From the NCBI RefSeq assembly GCF_019973775.1, contig NZ_AP025032.1, positions 2,232,001 through 2,296,000 on the forward strand: a DNA stretch of 64,000 nucleotides, given 5' to 3'. The notes beneath the pieces were generated by a model. The model was not told the DNA's origin. It was given only the letters and a program-made list of their open reading frames with translations, and made no database searches. The DNA is from Aureimonas sp. SA4125 (lineage in GTDB: Bacteria; Pseudomonadota; Alphaproteobacteria; Rhizobiales; Rhizobiaceae). Shown here one piece after another: positions 9,302 to 17,982 of this stretch (its first letter is position 1; each line of letters begins with the position of its first letter). The translations under genes and the position numbers were made by a program.

Positions 9302-9772
9302 ATGGCCTATGACAATCCCGAAGACACGCTCGTCCTCGAAACCACCAAGGGCAAGGTCGTCATCAAGCTCCGGCCCGATCTCGCGCCGGGCCATGTCGCC
9401 CGCTACAAGGAACTCGCCCGCGAGAAGTTCTACGACGGCGTCGTCTTCCACCGCGTCATCGACGGCTTCATGGCACAGACGGGCGATCCGACCGGCACCG
9501 GTTCGGGCGGCTCCGACAAGCCCGATCTGAAGGCCGAGTTCTCGGCCGAGCCGCACAAGCGCGGCACGGTCTCGGCGGCGCGGACCGGCAACCCGAATTC
9601 CGCCAATTCGCAGTTCTTCGTCTGCTTCGAGCGGGCCCCCTGGCTCGACAAGCAGTATACGGTCTGGGGCGAAGTGATCGAGGGCATGGACGTCATCGAC
9701 CAGATCAAGAAGGGCGAGCCGGTTCGCGACCCCGACTCGATCACGACGATGCGCGTCGCCGCCGATCTCTGA
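9302..9772 (+). CDS. Cytoplasmic peptidyl-prolyl cis-trans isomerase (cyclophilin)
   Basis: 156 residues from the ATG at 9302, preceded by AAGGAAAC. There is no signal peptide: the protein starts MAYDNPEDTLVLETTKG. The core repeats the neighbour's motifs almost word for word (VFHRVIDGFMAQTGDPTGTG, then NSANSQFFVCFE), with the catalytic Arg present. It should act as a protein-folding isomerase in the cytoplasm. High similarity to the gene at 8616 and shared order point to tandem duplication. Confidence 0.93.
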   Translation: MAYDNPEDTLVLETTKGKVVIKLRPDLAPGHVARYKELAREKFYDGVVFHRVIDGFMAQTGDPTGTGSGGSDKPDLKAEFSAEPHKRGTVSAARTGNPNSANSQFFVCFERAPWLDKQYTVWGEVIEGMDVIDQIKKGEPVRDPDSITTMRVAADL

Positions 9773-9805
9773 GGTCTGCTGAGCCTTCGGAGGCCTCTTG
9801 CTTTT

Positions 9806-9935
9806 GCGGTCGTCATCCTCGGGGCCTTGGCCCCGGGGATCCATGCCGCGGTGGCAAGGAGACAAATCCGGCACCGAAGCGGCCCTTCACCCTCGCGGCA
9901 CGAATCCCCGGCCTTCGGCCGAGGATGACGACCGC
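9806..9935. repeat. Inverted pair of palindromic, REP-like elements
   Basis: GCGGTCGTCATCCTCGG at 9806-9822 recurs as its reverse complement at 9919-9935. Each copy also contains its own internal palindrome around GGCCTTGGCC or GGCCTTCGGCC. The wording CGTCATCCTCGGGG...CCGGGGATCC resembles short palindromic repeats I know to be scattered in rhizobial genomes. The pair lies in the 260-bp gap before queA. Confidence 0.6.
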
Positions 9936-10032
9936 GAGAGGAAGGCGCTTTCGGTCTTTACTCCAGGCACAGCGCAGTCGATTTCCATCCGCGCGGCTGC
10001 AAGGCCGGGCGGATTTCCATTGAGAGGACGCG

Positions 10033-11100
10033 ATGCGCGTCGACGAGTTCGATTTCGATCTGCCTGAGGAACTCATTGCCCTGCGTCCGGCGCTACCACG
10101 CGCCTCGGCGAAGCTTCTGCACGTCGGTCCGGACGGCGGTCTCGCCGATCACACGATCGCCGACCTCCCCGGGCTGCTCCGGCGCGGCGACGTACTGGTT
10201 TTCAACGACACCCGCGTCATCCCGGCGCGACTGTCCGGCCTTCGCCATCGCGGCGACACCGTGGCGCGCGTCGAGGCGACGCTGCACATGCGGTTGGCGC
10301 CCGAGCGTTGGCAGGCGTTCCTGAAGCCCGGCAAGCGCGTTCATGTCGGAGAGACGCTTCGCTTCGGCGAGGCGCCGGGTGCGCTTTCCGCCGTGGTCGC
10401 CGAGAAGAACGAAGGCGGCGAGGCGCTGCTCGTCTTCGACCGCGGCGGTCCCGACCTCGACGCGGCGCTGGCGGAGAGCGGCATCCTGCCCTTGCCGCCC
10501 TACATCGCATCGAAACGTCCCGTCGACGCGCAGGACAAGGCGGACTATCAGACCATCTATGCGCGAGAGGACGGCGCCGTCGCCGCCCCGACGGCCGGCC
10601 TGCACTTCACAGACGATCTCATCGAACGGCTCGATGCTGCTGGTATCGCTCGTGAATTCCTGACCCTCCATGTCGGGGCAGGGACCTTTCTGCCAGTCAA
10701 GGCCGAGACCACCGAGGCGCACAAAATGCATGCCGAGATCGGCCGCATCGATGCCGCGACGGCCGACCGGCTGAACGCCGCACGGGCAGGCGGCGCACGC
10801 ATCGTCGCCGTCGGCACGACGTCGCTGCGGCTTCTGGAAAGCGCTGCGGACGAGGATGGCCGCATCCAGCCCTTCGACGCGCCGACCTCGATCTTCATCA
10901 CGCCGGGCTATCGCTTTCGCGGGGTCGACGCCCTAATGACGAATTTCCACCTGCCGCGCTCGACCCTTTTCATGCTCGTCTCGGCCTTTTCCGGCCTCGA
11001 CACCATGCGCGCCGCCTATGCCCATGCCATCGCAGAACGCTACCGCTTCTATTCCTATGGCGACGCCTGCCTGCTCGAACCCGCGGAGAGACTGCGTTGA
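10033..11100 (+). CDS. queA: S-adenosylmethionine:tRNA ribosyltransferase-isomerase
   Basis: 355 residues from the ATG at 10033 (GAGAGGA at 10022-10028). Family blocks are clear: [14 protein letters not shown] at the N-terminus, [34 protein letters not shown], and [15 protein letters not shown] near the end. It converts preQ1 in tRNA to epoxyqueuosine by transferring and rearranging the ribosyl group of SAM. The stop codon overlaps the start of tgt, so the two queuosine genes are translationally coupled, although in the pathway Tgt acts first. Confidence 0.97.
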   Translation: MRVDEFDFDLPEELIALRPALPRASAKLLHVGPDGGLADHTIADLPGLLRRGDVLVFNDTRVIPARLSGLRHRGDTVARVEATLHMRLAPERWQAFLKPGKRVHVGETLRFGEAPGALSAVVAEKNEGGEALLVFDRGGPDLDAALAESGILPLPPYIASKRPVDAQDKADYQTIYAREDGAVAAPTAGLHFTDDLIERLDAAGIAREFLTLHVGAGTFLPVKAETTEAHKMHAEIGRIDAATADRLNAARAGGARIVAVGTTSLRLLESAADEDGRIQPFDAPTSIFITPGYRFRGVDALMTNFHLPRSTLFMLVSAFSGLDTMRAAYAHAIAERYRFYSYGDACLLEPAERLR

Positions 11101-12227
11101 GCGAGACCTTTCAGTTCAAGCTGCTCGCCACCGACGGCCTCGCCCGCCGCGGCGAGATCTCCATGCCGCGCGGGACGATTCGCACGCCCGCCTTCATGCC
11201 GGTCGGCACCGGCGGCACGGTCAAGGCGATGTATCTCGATCAGGTGCGCGACAGCGGCGCCGACATCATCCTCGGCAACGTCTACCACCTGATGCTGCGG
11301 CCGGGCGCCGAGCGCGTGGCGCGCCTCGGCGGTCTCCACGACTTCGCCCGCTGGCCGCATCCGATCCTCACCGACTCCGGCGGCTTCCAGGTCATGTCGC
11401 TGGCCAATCTGCGCAAGCTCGACGAGACGGGCGTCACCTTCCGCTCGCATATCGACGGCTCGGCGCATGTCCTGACGCCGGAGCGCTCGATCGAGATCCA
11501 GGGCCTTCTCGATTCCGATATCCAGATGCAGCTCGACGAATGCGTGCGGCTCCCGGCCGAGCGCGCCGAGATCGAGCGGGCGATGGAAATGTCGCTGCGC
11601 TGGGCCGAGCGCTCGGCGAAAGCGTTCGGCACGCAGCCGGGGAAGGCGATGTTCGGCATCGTGCAAGGGGGCGACGTCCCGGACCTCAGGCTTCGTTCGG
11701 CGCAGCGGCTCGCCGCCATGGATCTCAAGGGCTATGCCATGGGGGGCCTTGCCGTCGGCGAGCCGCAGGCGGTGATGCTGAAGACGCTGGACGAGACGCT
11801 GCCGGCGCTGCCGAGCGAGAAACCGCGCTACCTGATGGGCGTCGGCACGCCCGACGACATCGTCCAGTCGGTCGCGCGCGGCATCGACATGTTCGACTGC
11901 GTGATGCCGACCAGAGCCGGCCGCCACGGTCTCGCCTTCACCCGCTTCGGCAAGGTGAACCTCAAGAACGCCCGCCACGCCGACGATCACCGGCCGCTCG
12001 ACGAGGCCTCGGACTGCCCGGCCACGCGGGACTATTCCCGGGCCTATCTGAACCATCTCGTGCGCTCGGACGAGCTTCTCGGCGCGATGCTGCTCACCTG
12101 GAACAACCTCGCCTACTACCAGAGCCTGATGGCCGGGATGCGCGCGGCGATCAGCGCGGGCACCTTCGAGGCGCATGTCGCGGAAGTGCGCGAGGGCTGG
12201 GCGCGCGGGGATCTCGCCGCGCTCTGA
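11097..12227 (+). CDS. tgt: Queuine/preQ1 tRNA-guanine transglycosylase, zinc-site variant
   Basis: 376 residues from a TTG at 11097 that overlaps the queA stop (TTGA). The TIM-barrel enzyme swaps guanine-34 for preQ1 in tRNAs with GUN anticodons. The active-site regions are present: [12 protein letters not shown] with the general acid Asp, and [17 protein letters not shown] with the nucleophilic Asp. The usual zinc cluster CxCxxC...H is degraded: the segment [20 protein letters not shown] keeps only the middle Cys and the final His, with Ser and Thr replacing the other two cysteines. I believe related rhizobial Tgts share this form, so it is probably a clade trait and not a defect. Confidence 0.95.
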   Translation: MSETFQFKLLATDGLARRGEISMPRGTIRTPAFMPVGTGGTVKAMYLDQVRDSGADIILGNVYHLMLRPGAERVARLGGLHDFARWPHPILTDSGGFQVMSLANLRKLDETGVTFRSHIDGSAHVLTPERSIEIQGLLDSDIQMQLDECVRLPAERAEIERAMEMSLRWAERSAKAFGTQPGKAMFGIVQGGDVPDLRLRSAQRLAAMDLKGYAMGGLAVGEPQAVMLKTLDETLPALPSEKPRYLMGVGTPDDIVQSVARGIDMFDCVMPTRAGRHGLAFTRFGKVNLKNARHADDHRPLDEASDCPATRDYSRAYLNHLVRSDELLGAMLLTWNNLAYYQSLMAGMRAAISAGTFEAHVAEVREGWARGDLAAL

Positions 12228-12309
12228 GTCGGCGGCTCACCGTCACCGTCAGGCGCTGGCCGATGGACCGGCGTGGCGGCACGCTTGCCGTCCCCGCTGG
12301 TCGCGAGAA

Positions 12310-12738
12310 TCAGGCTGCGAGGTCGTTACCCCTACGGATGGCGCAGCTGGTGATCTTCAGCGAGCCGTCGGGCTGGCGCTCGAGAGTGTAGCTGGCGATG
12401 TAACTCTGGCCACTCGGATCGGTGAGATGGACCTCTTGCCGAAAGCCCGCGCCCTCCGCTTTCAAAGGCCCGAAGGTTGCATTGCTCGACTGGAACACCG
12501 GCGCATAGCCCGACTGCACCATCGACATGAAGATCTCGGGGCTCGGAAACATCCGCCGGATGTTCGGGGCGGCGAAGGAGTAGGCGGCGTCGCTGTCGCC
12601 TGTCTTGAAGGCCTGCAGCTGCTGCGTGATCACGGCGCGAATGTCGCCGGCATCGTCGGCCGATGCCGGGAGCGTCGCGGCGAAAGGTCCGGCCACAAGC
12701 CCGGCGACGAGTACAAGATATCGAAAACCCTTCAGCAT
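12310..12738 (-). CDS. Exported DUF4864 domain protein
   Basis: 142 residues from the ATG at 12736-12738, with GAGGG upstream on the reverse strand. A signal peptide (LVLVAGLVAGPFAATLPASA) is followed by IRAVITQQLQAFKTGDSDAAYSFAAPNIRRMFPSPEIFMSMV split over the first 60 mature residues, which is the DUF4864 pattern (a cystatin/NTF2-like small domain). Function is unknown; it is expected in the periplasm. It reads toward tgt and away from the genes at 12980. Confidence 0.75.
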   Translation of the reverse strand: MLKGFRYLVLVAGLVAGPFAATLPASADDAGDIRAVITQQLQAFKTGDSDAAYSFAAPNIRRMFPSPEIFMSMVQSGYAPVFQSSNATFGPLKAEGAGFRQEVHLTDPSGQSYIASYTLERQPDGSLKITSCAIRRGNDLAA

Positions 12739-12979
12739 GGCTTCTGCCCTCGGCTGTCCATGCGCCAAGCTCGTCCATCTCGCGGCTCCTGCCTATGCCT
12801 GAGAGATCACAAATGCGGGATGGCGACGGCCCGGTACTGCGATGCCGCGAGGCGAGGATAGCCACGCGGCCTGCTCGCGCTTGGGCACCAAGGACACGGC
12901 GATGACGCTCCATCCTGGCAGGTGGAACCAGTGGCAACTCTTCGCCTTTTCCTATGAGACACGCAGGAGGGCATCACTC

Positions 12980-13174
12980 ATGTCGAATATCGAGAGCAAC
13001 ATCATCGACCCCGCGGGCAATGGACCACCGCCGCCAGATGTTATCCCGGTCATCGACGATCCCGGCTCGGACCATGTCGGATCGGATGACATCAGCGAGC
13101 CAAACGACGTTCCGGCGATCGAACCGGATCCGGAGGAGGGCGGCCGGCCTCTGCCCGGCATACGGCGCGCGTAG
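12980..13174 (+). CDS. Small acidic proline-rich protein, 64 residues
   Basis: The ATG at 12980 has a near-perfect CAGGAGG at 12964-12970. The product is rich in Pro, Asp and Glu (PPPPDVIPVIDDPGSD, then PAIEPDPEEGG) and looks disordered, without membrane segment or cysteine. Similar very short proline/acid-rich proteins occur in rhizobia, as far as I recall, without known function. It precedes the DUF2171 gene by 72 bp. Confidence 0.5.
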   Translation: MSNIESNIIDPAGNGPPPPDVIPVIDDPGSDHVGSDDISEPNDVPAIEPDPEEGGRPLPGIRRA

Positions 13175-13246
13175 AGCCTCAAGACAGGTGTGTTAGTTGC
13201 TCAGCTGGCGTACAGTCGTTGGACCGATGTAATCTCAGGAAAACCA

Positions 13247-13504
13247 ATGACCGATTCCAGCCAGATCAAAGAACATATGGAAGTCATCGGCGCCGATGGC
13301 GTCCATGTCGGTACCGTCGACCATGTCGTCGGCGAGCGCATCAAATTGACCAAGAAGGACAGCGGTGAGGGCGCCCATCGCGGACACCATCACTTCATCT
13401 CCCTGGCGCTGGTCGCCGAGGTAGAGGGCGACAAGGTACGCCTGTCGGCCAATGGCGACGTCGCCGTCCTTTTCGAGGAGGAAGACGGCGGCCAGCAGGC
13501 CTGA
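13247..13504 (+). CDS. DUF2171 domain protein
   Basis: 85 residues from the ATG at 13247 (AGGA upstream). SQIKEHMEVIGADGVHVGTVDHV and the His-rich GAHRGHHHFISL are typical of DUF2171, a PRC-barrel-like small domain. The end is acidic. These proteins are often linked to stress or stationary phase in alphaproteobacteria, but the molecular role is unknown. A hairpin follows at 13531. Confidence 0.75.
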   Translation: MTDSSQIKEHMEVIGADGVHVGTVDHVVGERIKLTKKDSGEGAHRGHHHFISLALVAEVEGDKVRLSANGDVAVLFEEEDGGQQA

Positions 13505-13530
13505 TCGTTTCCCCCGTCTTGACCTACCGG

Positions 13531-13549
13531 AGCCCGCCTCGTGCGGGCT
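13531..13549. terminator. Hairpin between convergent genes
   Basis: AGCCCGC (13531-13537), loop CTCGT, GCGGGCT (13543-13549). The T-run is short, so termination strength is uncertain. It sits between the ends of the DUF2171 gene and the cysteine-cluster gene. Confidence 0.45.
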
Positions 13550-13589
13550 TCGTCATGTCTGGCCGCAGGAAATTGAATCGCCGCGGGGG

Positions 13590-13889
13590 TCAGGCGGCAA
13601 GTCCGAAGGCCCGGCGCGCCATCCGGCAATCTTCGTCGCCGGGAAGACAGGTGCGGCAGACCTCGGGACGGACGGCATAAATCGAGCATGCCGTCGCCGT
13701 CCCGACGACCCCGGTCAGTGCCGCGCACCGGTCCCCCTCGCAGCGCATGGCGTTCAGCGTAACGGCAACGAGCGTCGGCGGAATCCGGTCGAGGTCCGCA
13801 TCGCTCTCCGTCGAGAATCGTGGCCATTCCGACGAAAACGAGCAGCAGGCACCGCAGGTCTGGCAGTCCGTACTATCGAGATCGAGCAT
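13590..13889 (-). CDS. YkgJ-family cysteine cluster protein
   Basis: 99 residues from the ATG at 13887-13889. The N-terminal CQTCGACC is the YkgJ zinc/iron-chelating signature; further cysteines follow at RCEGDRC, ACSIYAVRPEVCRTC and DEDC. The family is thought to bind zinc or an Fe-S cluster; its role is unknown. It is the last gene of the reverse-strand group DUF808, selO, ykgJ, 45 bp after selO. Confidence 0.85.
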   Translation of the reverse strand: MLDLDSTDCQTCGACCSFSSEWPRFSTESDADLDRIPPTLVAVTLNAMRCEGDRCAALTGVVGTATACSIYAVRPEVCRTCLPGDEDCRMARRAFGLAA

Positions 13890-13934
13890 GCGCGCTCATA
13901 GCATGTTTCCCGGAGGAGAGGGCCGCTCGCCGGC

Positions 13935-15407
13935 TCACGTTCCGCAGAAGGTGCGGTAGGCCTCGCCGCTGCTGGCCGGCGGAATGGCGTAGGCGTCGTT
14001 CTCCGGCTGGTCCTCGTATGGCCGCGCCAGAACCGACGCCAATGTTTCGAAAGGCGCGAAATCGCCGTTTTCGACGGCAGCCGCGATCACGGCCTCGACC
14101 TGGGCGTTGCGGGGGATAAAAGCCGGATTGGCGGTGCGCATGGCCTCCGCCCGCCCCATCTCCGCTTCCTCGCCGAGCCGCCGCAGCCATCCCTCGGCCC
14201 ACAGCATGAACGGCGCGGGATCGGCAAATCCCTGCGCGACGGATGCGATCGCGGCGGGATCAGCTGCTGCAGCACCGAGGCCCCGAAAGGTCAGGGTAAA
14301 ATCCGCCTTGCCGTCGGCCATGATCCCAAGCAGATCCTGCGCCATCTGGAGATCGCCGTCCCCTGCCGTCATGAGGCCGAGCTTGCGGCGCATGCCGGCG
14401 AGATAGGCCTGCTGGAACGTCTCGGCATAGCCCGCCAGAACGACCTTCGCCCTCTCGATGGCCCGGGCCTCGTCCGCGTCGATCAAGGGCAGCAGGCACT
14501 CGGCCAGACGCGTCAGGTTCCACTGCGCGATGCCCGGCTGGTTGGCATAGGCATAGCGGCCGCCCCGGTCGATCGAGGAGAAGACGGTCGAGGGATCGTA
14601 GACGTCGAGGAAGGCGCAAGGCCCGTAGTCGATGGTCTCGCCCGAGATGGCCATGTTGTCGGTGTTCATCACCCCGTGCACGAAGCCGATCAGCATCCAC
14701 CGTGCCACGAGTTCCGCCTGTCGGGTCGCGACTTCGCCGAGCAGAGCGAGCGCCGGGCAGTCGGCATCGGCGGCCGCGGGATAATGCCGGGCGATGGCGT
14801 AGTCGGCAAGGCGCCGTACCGCCTCATCGTCGCCTCTGGCCGCAAAGAACTGGAAGGTGCCAACGCGGATATGGCTCGCGGCAACCCGCGCCAGCACCGC
14901 GCCGGGCAACACGGTATCACGCCAGACCTGGTCGCCGGTCGCCACCATCGCCAGAGCGCGGGTCGACGGAACGCCGAGGGCTGCCATCGCCTCGCTGACA
15001 AGATATTCCCGGACGACCGGCCCGAGCGCCGCGCGCCCGTCTCCCCCGCGCGAAAACGGCGTCGGGCCCGAACCCTTCAGCTGGATATCGCGGCGCTGTC
15101 CGTCGCGGCCGACGATCTCACCAAGGAGAACGGCGCGACCGTCGCCGAGCTGCGGCACGAAATTGCCGAACTGGTGGCCGGCATAGGCGAGCGCGATCGG
15201 CTCGGCGCCTTCGGGAAAGCCGGAGCCGGCGAACCATCGCGCTGCCTCCTGCGTCTCCAGTGCCGCGGGATCAAGACCCAGCGTTTCGGCGAGCGCCCGG
15301 TTGAGCTTCAGGAGCCGAGGCGCCGAGGCGGCACTCGGTTCAATCCGGGCGTGAAACGAGCCGGGCAGGCGTGCATAGCTGTTGTCGAACGGAATGTGGA
15401 TGGTCAT
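13935..15407 (-). CDS. selO: Protein adenylyltransferase SelO (YdiU/UPF0061)
   Basis: 490 residues from the ATG at 15405-15407, with GGAGAAG upstream. The pseudokinase-like AMPylator shows its motifs: [18 protein letters not shown] (glycine-rich ATP loop), [23 protein letters not shown] with the Lys, and [24 protein letters not shown] with the catalytic and metal-binding Asn/Asp. SelO transfers AMP to Ser, Thr or Tyr of proteins during oxidative stress. The usual C-terminal redox Cys is visible: the protein ends YRTFCGT, whereas many family members end in a CxxC or Sec motif; only a single Cys is left here. Confidence 0.95.
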   Translation of the reverse strand: MTIHIPFDNSYARLPGSFHARIEPSAASAPRLLKLNRALAETLGLDPAALETQEAARWFAGSGFPEGAEPIALAYAGHQFGNFVPQLGDGRAVLLGEIVGRDGQRRDIQLKGSGPTPFSRGGDGRAALGPVVREYLVSEAMAALGVPSTRALAMVATGDQVWRDTVLPGAVLARVAASHIRVGTFQFFAARGDDEAVRRLADYAIARHYPAAADADCPALALLGEVATRQAELVARWMLIGFVHGVMNTDNMAISGETIDYGPCAFLDVYDPSTVFSSIDRGGRYAYANQPGIAQWNLTRLAECLLPLIDADEARAIERAKVVLAGYAETFQQAYLAGMRRKLGLMTAGDGDLQMAQDLLGIMADGKADFTLTFRGLGAAAADPAAIASVAQGFADPAPFMLWAEGWLRRLGEEAEMGRAEAMRTANPAFIPRNAQVEAVIAAAVENGDFAPFETLASVLARPYEDQPENDAYAIPPASSGEAYRTFCGT

Positions 15408-15619
15408 GGCCGTTCTTCTCCGCTGTTTCAGGGCAGCCGATCGACCGCGCATTCGATCGGGCGCACCTGAGCCATATGCTGTTCGATGCCGGGTCCTGCA
15501 ATGCCCGTGGCCGGTTACGCCAAGCCGCCGGCGACGGATCGCGACGGAACCATCCGGTACCGCATCGCCGGCCCCTCCGGTGGAACCCAGCTCAAGCGTC
15601 GCGCGACGGCATCGAAGCC

Positions 15620-16627
15620 CTACTGGGCCGATCCTCTGTTCTTCGACGAGAACAGCCCGACGACTTTGTTCGCCACAGGAGCGAGGACATAGCCCGTCAC
15701 CGGGATCAGCGCCGCGCCGACGACGAGCCCGACAAGGCCGGAACCGGCCGCCGTCACCAGCCATTCGACCGCCGCACCGAGGGCCGGCAGCATCGAGGCC
15801 GCGGCAAGGGCCGCATCGTGGATGACGTGGGCGGGTCCGGCGATGCCGTATCCTTCCAGCGCGTGGACGATGATGCCGCCACCGACCCAGATCATCGCCG
15901 CCGTGCCGACGATGGACAGGAGCGACAGGAAATAGGGCATGCCGATGACGAGCCCCCGCCCGATCCCGCGCACGAGACTGCCGAAGGCGGACGGCGATTT
16001 CACCGTGGCCATGGCGACGCCGGCATCGTCGGCTTTGACGATCAGGGCGACGCCGCCATAGACGACGATCGTGATTCCGATGGCGACGACCGCGAGCACG
16101 ATCGCCTGGTTCAGAAGGCTTCCGGCCGGCAGGGAGGCAAGCGTGATCGCCATGATCTCGGCCGAGAGGATGAAGTCGGTCTTGATCGCGCTGGCGATTT
16201 TCTGGTCTTCCAGTGCGGCGTCGTCCTTGGGTCCGCCTGCAAGTTTCGCTTCGTGGGCATGTGCCTTGTGCGGAAACAGGGCCTCATAGACCTTTTCGGC
16301 CCCTTCATAGGAAAGGTAGGCGCCACCGAGCATCAATAGCGGTGTCACGAGCCAGGGGGCGAAGGCGCTGAGGGCAAGGGCCCCGGGAAGAAGGAAAAGG
16401 ATCTTGTTGCGCAGCGAGCCGAGCGCAATGCGCCAGACGATCGGCAATTCGCGCGCTGCCGCAAATCCGACGACGTAACGCGGCGTGACGGCCGCATCGT
16501 CGATGACGACGCCCGCAGCCTTCACGCCGGCCCGCCCCGCCTGCGCCGCGATGTCGTCGATCGAGGCGGCTGCCGTCTTGGCCAGAGCCGCGACATCGTC
16601 GAGAAGGGCGATCAATCCAACACTCAC
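15620..16627 (-). CDS. DUF808 (YedI-like) inner-membrane protein
   Basis: 335 residues. I prefer the GTG at 16625-16627 because GGAG sits seven bases upstream and the protein then begins like the family, [17 protein letters not shown]; the ATG two codons earlier is too close to that site. Features are [15 protein letters not shown], a cytoplasmic loop with HKAHAHEAK and [24 protein letters not shown], and six or more membrane helices. The function is unknown. It lies upstream of selO (212-bp gap). Confidence 0.8.
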   Translation of the reverse strand: MSVGLIALLDDVAALAKTAAASIDDIAAQAGRAGVKAAGVVIDDAAVTPRYVVGFAAARELPIVWRIALGSLRNKILFLLPGALALSAFAPWLVTPLLMLGGAYLSYEGAEKVYEALFPHKAHAHEAKLAGGPKDDAALEDQKIASAIKTDFILSAEIMAITLASLPAGSLLNQAIVLAVVAIGITIVVYGGVALIVKADDAGVAMATVKSPSAFGSLVRGIGRGLVIGMPYFLSLLSIVGTAAMIWVGGGIIVHALEGYGIAGPAHVIHDAALAAASMLPALGAAVEWLVTAAGSGLVGLVVGAALIPVTGYVLAPVANKVVGLFSSKNRGSAQ

Positions 16628-17046
16628 GGGCATTCTCCAAGGGTTCGGCTCATGTGTTGGGGACATAGCGGGCAGGGGAGCGCAAAGTAAGAGCTGGCGG
16701 CCGAGATGATCGCCTGATCGCTTCGCCTCGAGCGCAACGCTTCCATCTGCTCACGACCCACGAGCTGGGCGCGCGTCGTCTCCCCCGGCCCTCCATCTTT
16801 GACGGCAGAAGCAGATATTCGCGCCGCGGGGTATGAGCTCCGACATCTGATCAACTTTCGCGCTCGTCAGAGGTGAAATTCACGGCCGTCTGATCGGCCA
16901 TCCTCCCGACTCCCGCGACCGTGGCCGCAAACCCGGTCCGATGGGCTGAAAGCTATTCGAGAGAACCCATCCGTGGCTGCGACCCTCATTTCTGGCACTT
17001 TTGTCCGTGTCGCGCGTTCCAAATCATGACCAAGTGGAGAGACATC
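16628..17046. other. Intergenic region with no supported gene
   Basis: About 420 bp between the divergent DUF808 and DUF3606 genes. I see no convincing ORF, RNA or hairpin with a T-run; promoters for both genes must be here. Confidence 0.5.
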
Positions 17047-17238
17047 ATGGCCGACAATGAAGCGACAGCGCAGACTCAGGATTTCCAGGTTCAGGAGTTG
17101 GCAGCAAAACACAACATTTCGATCGAGGAGGCAAAGCAGCTCATTGAGAAGGTCGGCACTGATCGCGGGTCAGTCGACGCTGCCGCCCAGGACCTGAAAT
17201 TGGGCAACGCCCCAGCTCCAGACCACAGCCAGGATTAG
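17047..17238 (+). CDS. DUF3606 domain protein, 63 residues
   Basis: The ATG at 17047 has GGAGA at 17036-17040. The segment FQVQELAAKHNISIEEAKQL followed by IEKVGTDRGSVDAAAQDL matches the short helical DUF3606 fold of rhizobial proteins. It is cytoplasmic and of unknown function. A tiny lipoprotein gene follows 9 bp later whose ribosome binding site overlaps this gene's stop, so the two are likely co-translated. Confidence 0.65.
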   Translation: MADNEATAQTQDFQVQELAAKHNISIEEAKQLIEKVGTDRGSVDAAAQDLKLGNAPAPDHSQD

Positions 17239-17247
17239 GATCGCCAG

Positions 17248-17379
17248 ATGACTTTGCGCCTCTCAGCACTGATCGCGCTCGCTTTCGCCGCGAGCGTCAG
17301 CCTGACCGCCTGCGGTGACGACGACGACCGGGACGAGGTCGAGATCGAGGACAGCAGAGAAGGGGACGATGACGACTAG
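17248..17379 (+). CDS. Very small lipoprotein, 43 residues
   Basis: ATG at 17248, stop at 17377-17379, AGGA at 17237-17240. The start MTLRLSALIALAFAASVSL is a signal peptide leading into the lipobox LTAC, so the mature lipid-anchored product would be only about 20 residues and almost entirely Asp, Glu and Arg (CGDDDDRDEVEIED...). The complete lipobox and ribosome binding site argue for a real gene. No family is recognised. Confidence 0.55.
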   Translation: MTLRLSALIALAFAASVSLTACGDDDDRDEVEIEDSREGDDDD

Positions 17380-17716
17380 CTCATGCTGACTGGCAAGATG
17401 GAGGCGGAACGCGCCAGATACGTCGCGATCCGCCGCACCGGGCTTAGCTGTGTTGCGCTTAGCGTTGTTCACGCCTAGCTTTGTTCACAACGACGGCGGC
17501 CGGATCTCGATGACGATAATCTCATCCGGTTGACCTCGGCCTTTGAAGCCCACCCCGCCTCCGTCTGACCGCCATGCAACTCTGTCGCGCTTACGTCGCG
17601 CCCATGTCGCTTGGACTAGCCGAGGGTATCGGGAAACCCTTTGGATCAAGGGAACTGAGTGCAACGCAGACGCAACATGGCAGAGGCCACACTTGCCTCC
17701 CAGCCGTCGATTTTGT
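17380..17716. other. Intergenic region before the mobile element
   Basis: 337 bp with no supported gene. The words CTTAGC/CCTAGC with GTTCAC recur around 17440-17490 but do not form a convincing terminator. Confidence 0.45.
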
Positions 17717-17761
17717 TGGTGAGCGCGTCGGGGCTCGAACCCGAGACCTACAGATTAAAAG
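17717..17761 (-). repeat. attL: displaced 3' half of tRNA-Lys
   Basis: Equivalent to tRNA positions 32-76, from the anticodon loop to CCA. Compared with the intact gene it differs at two bases only, and these are paired with each other in the T-stem (49-65: T-A here, C-G in the intact gene). Similarity ends right after the anticodon loop, where the crossover is therefore expected. Confidence 0.9.
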
Positions 17762-17887
17762 CCTAAATTGTTGACAGAGCGGGCAATCCTAAGTGCTCGG
17801 ATCGATACCATTTAAGTCATTGAAAGGGCTACTGTAGGAGGCTCTTGAGGTCGCTTTCTGTAAACCATCTGTCGAGGTGGAAAGGAC

Positions 17888-17924
17888 CCTTGTCAACAAT
17901 TCAGTTGGTCTAAACTTGGTCTAA
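17888..17924. repeat. Left integrase arm-type repeats
   Basis: CCTTGTCAACAAT (17888-17900), a 4-bp spacer, then TTGGTCTAAACTTGGTCTAA (17905-17924), itself two copies of TTGGTCTAA. The same two blocks recur at 30307-30340 near the right end. Related inverted copies lie nearby: AATTGTTGACAG just inside attL (about 17765-17776) and CTAGACCAA about 17952. This pattern fits binding sites for the N-terminal arm domain of the integrase. Confidence 0.7.
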
Positions 17925-17982
17925 GGATAGGGTGTGGTGGACTGAAAGACCACTAGACCAACCATTTTCGAGACCAACAGAT

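Noticed and set aside
9936..10032. preQ1 riboswitch before queA-tgt
   Set aside because: No pseudoknot-like C-rich/A-rich arrangement typical of preQ1 aptamers is visible.
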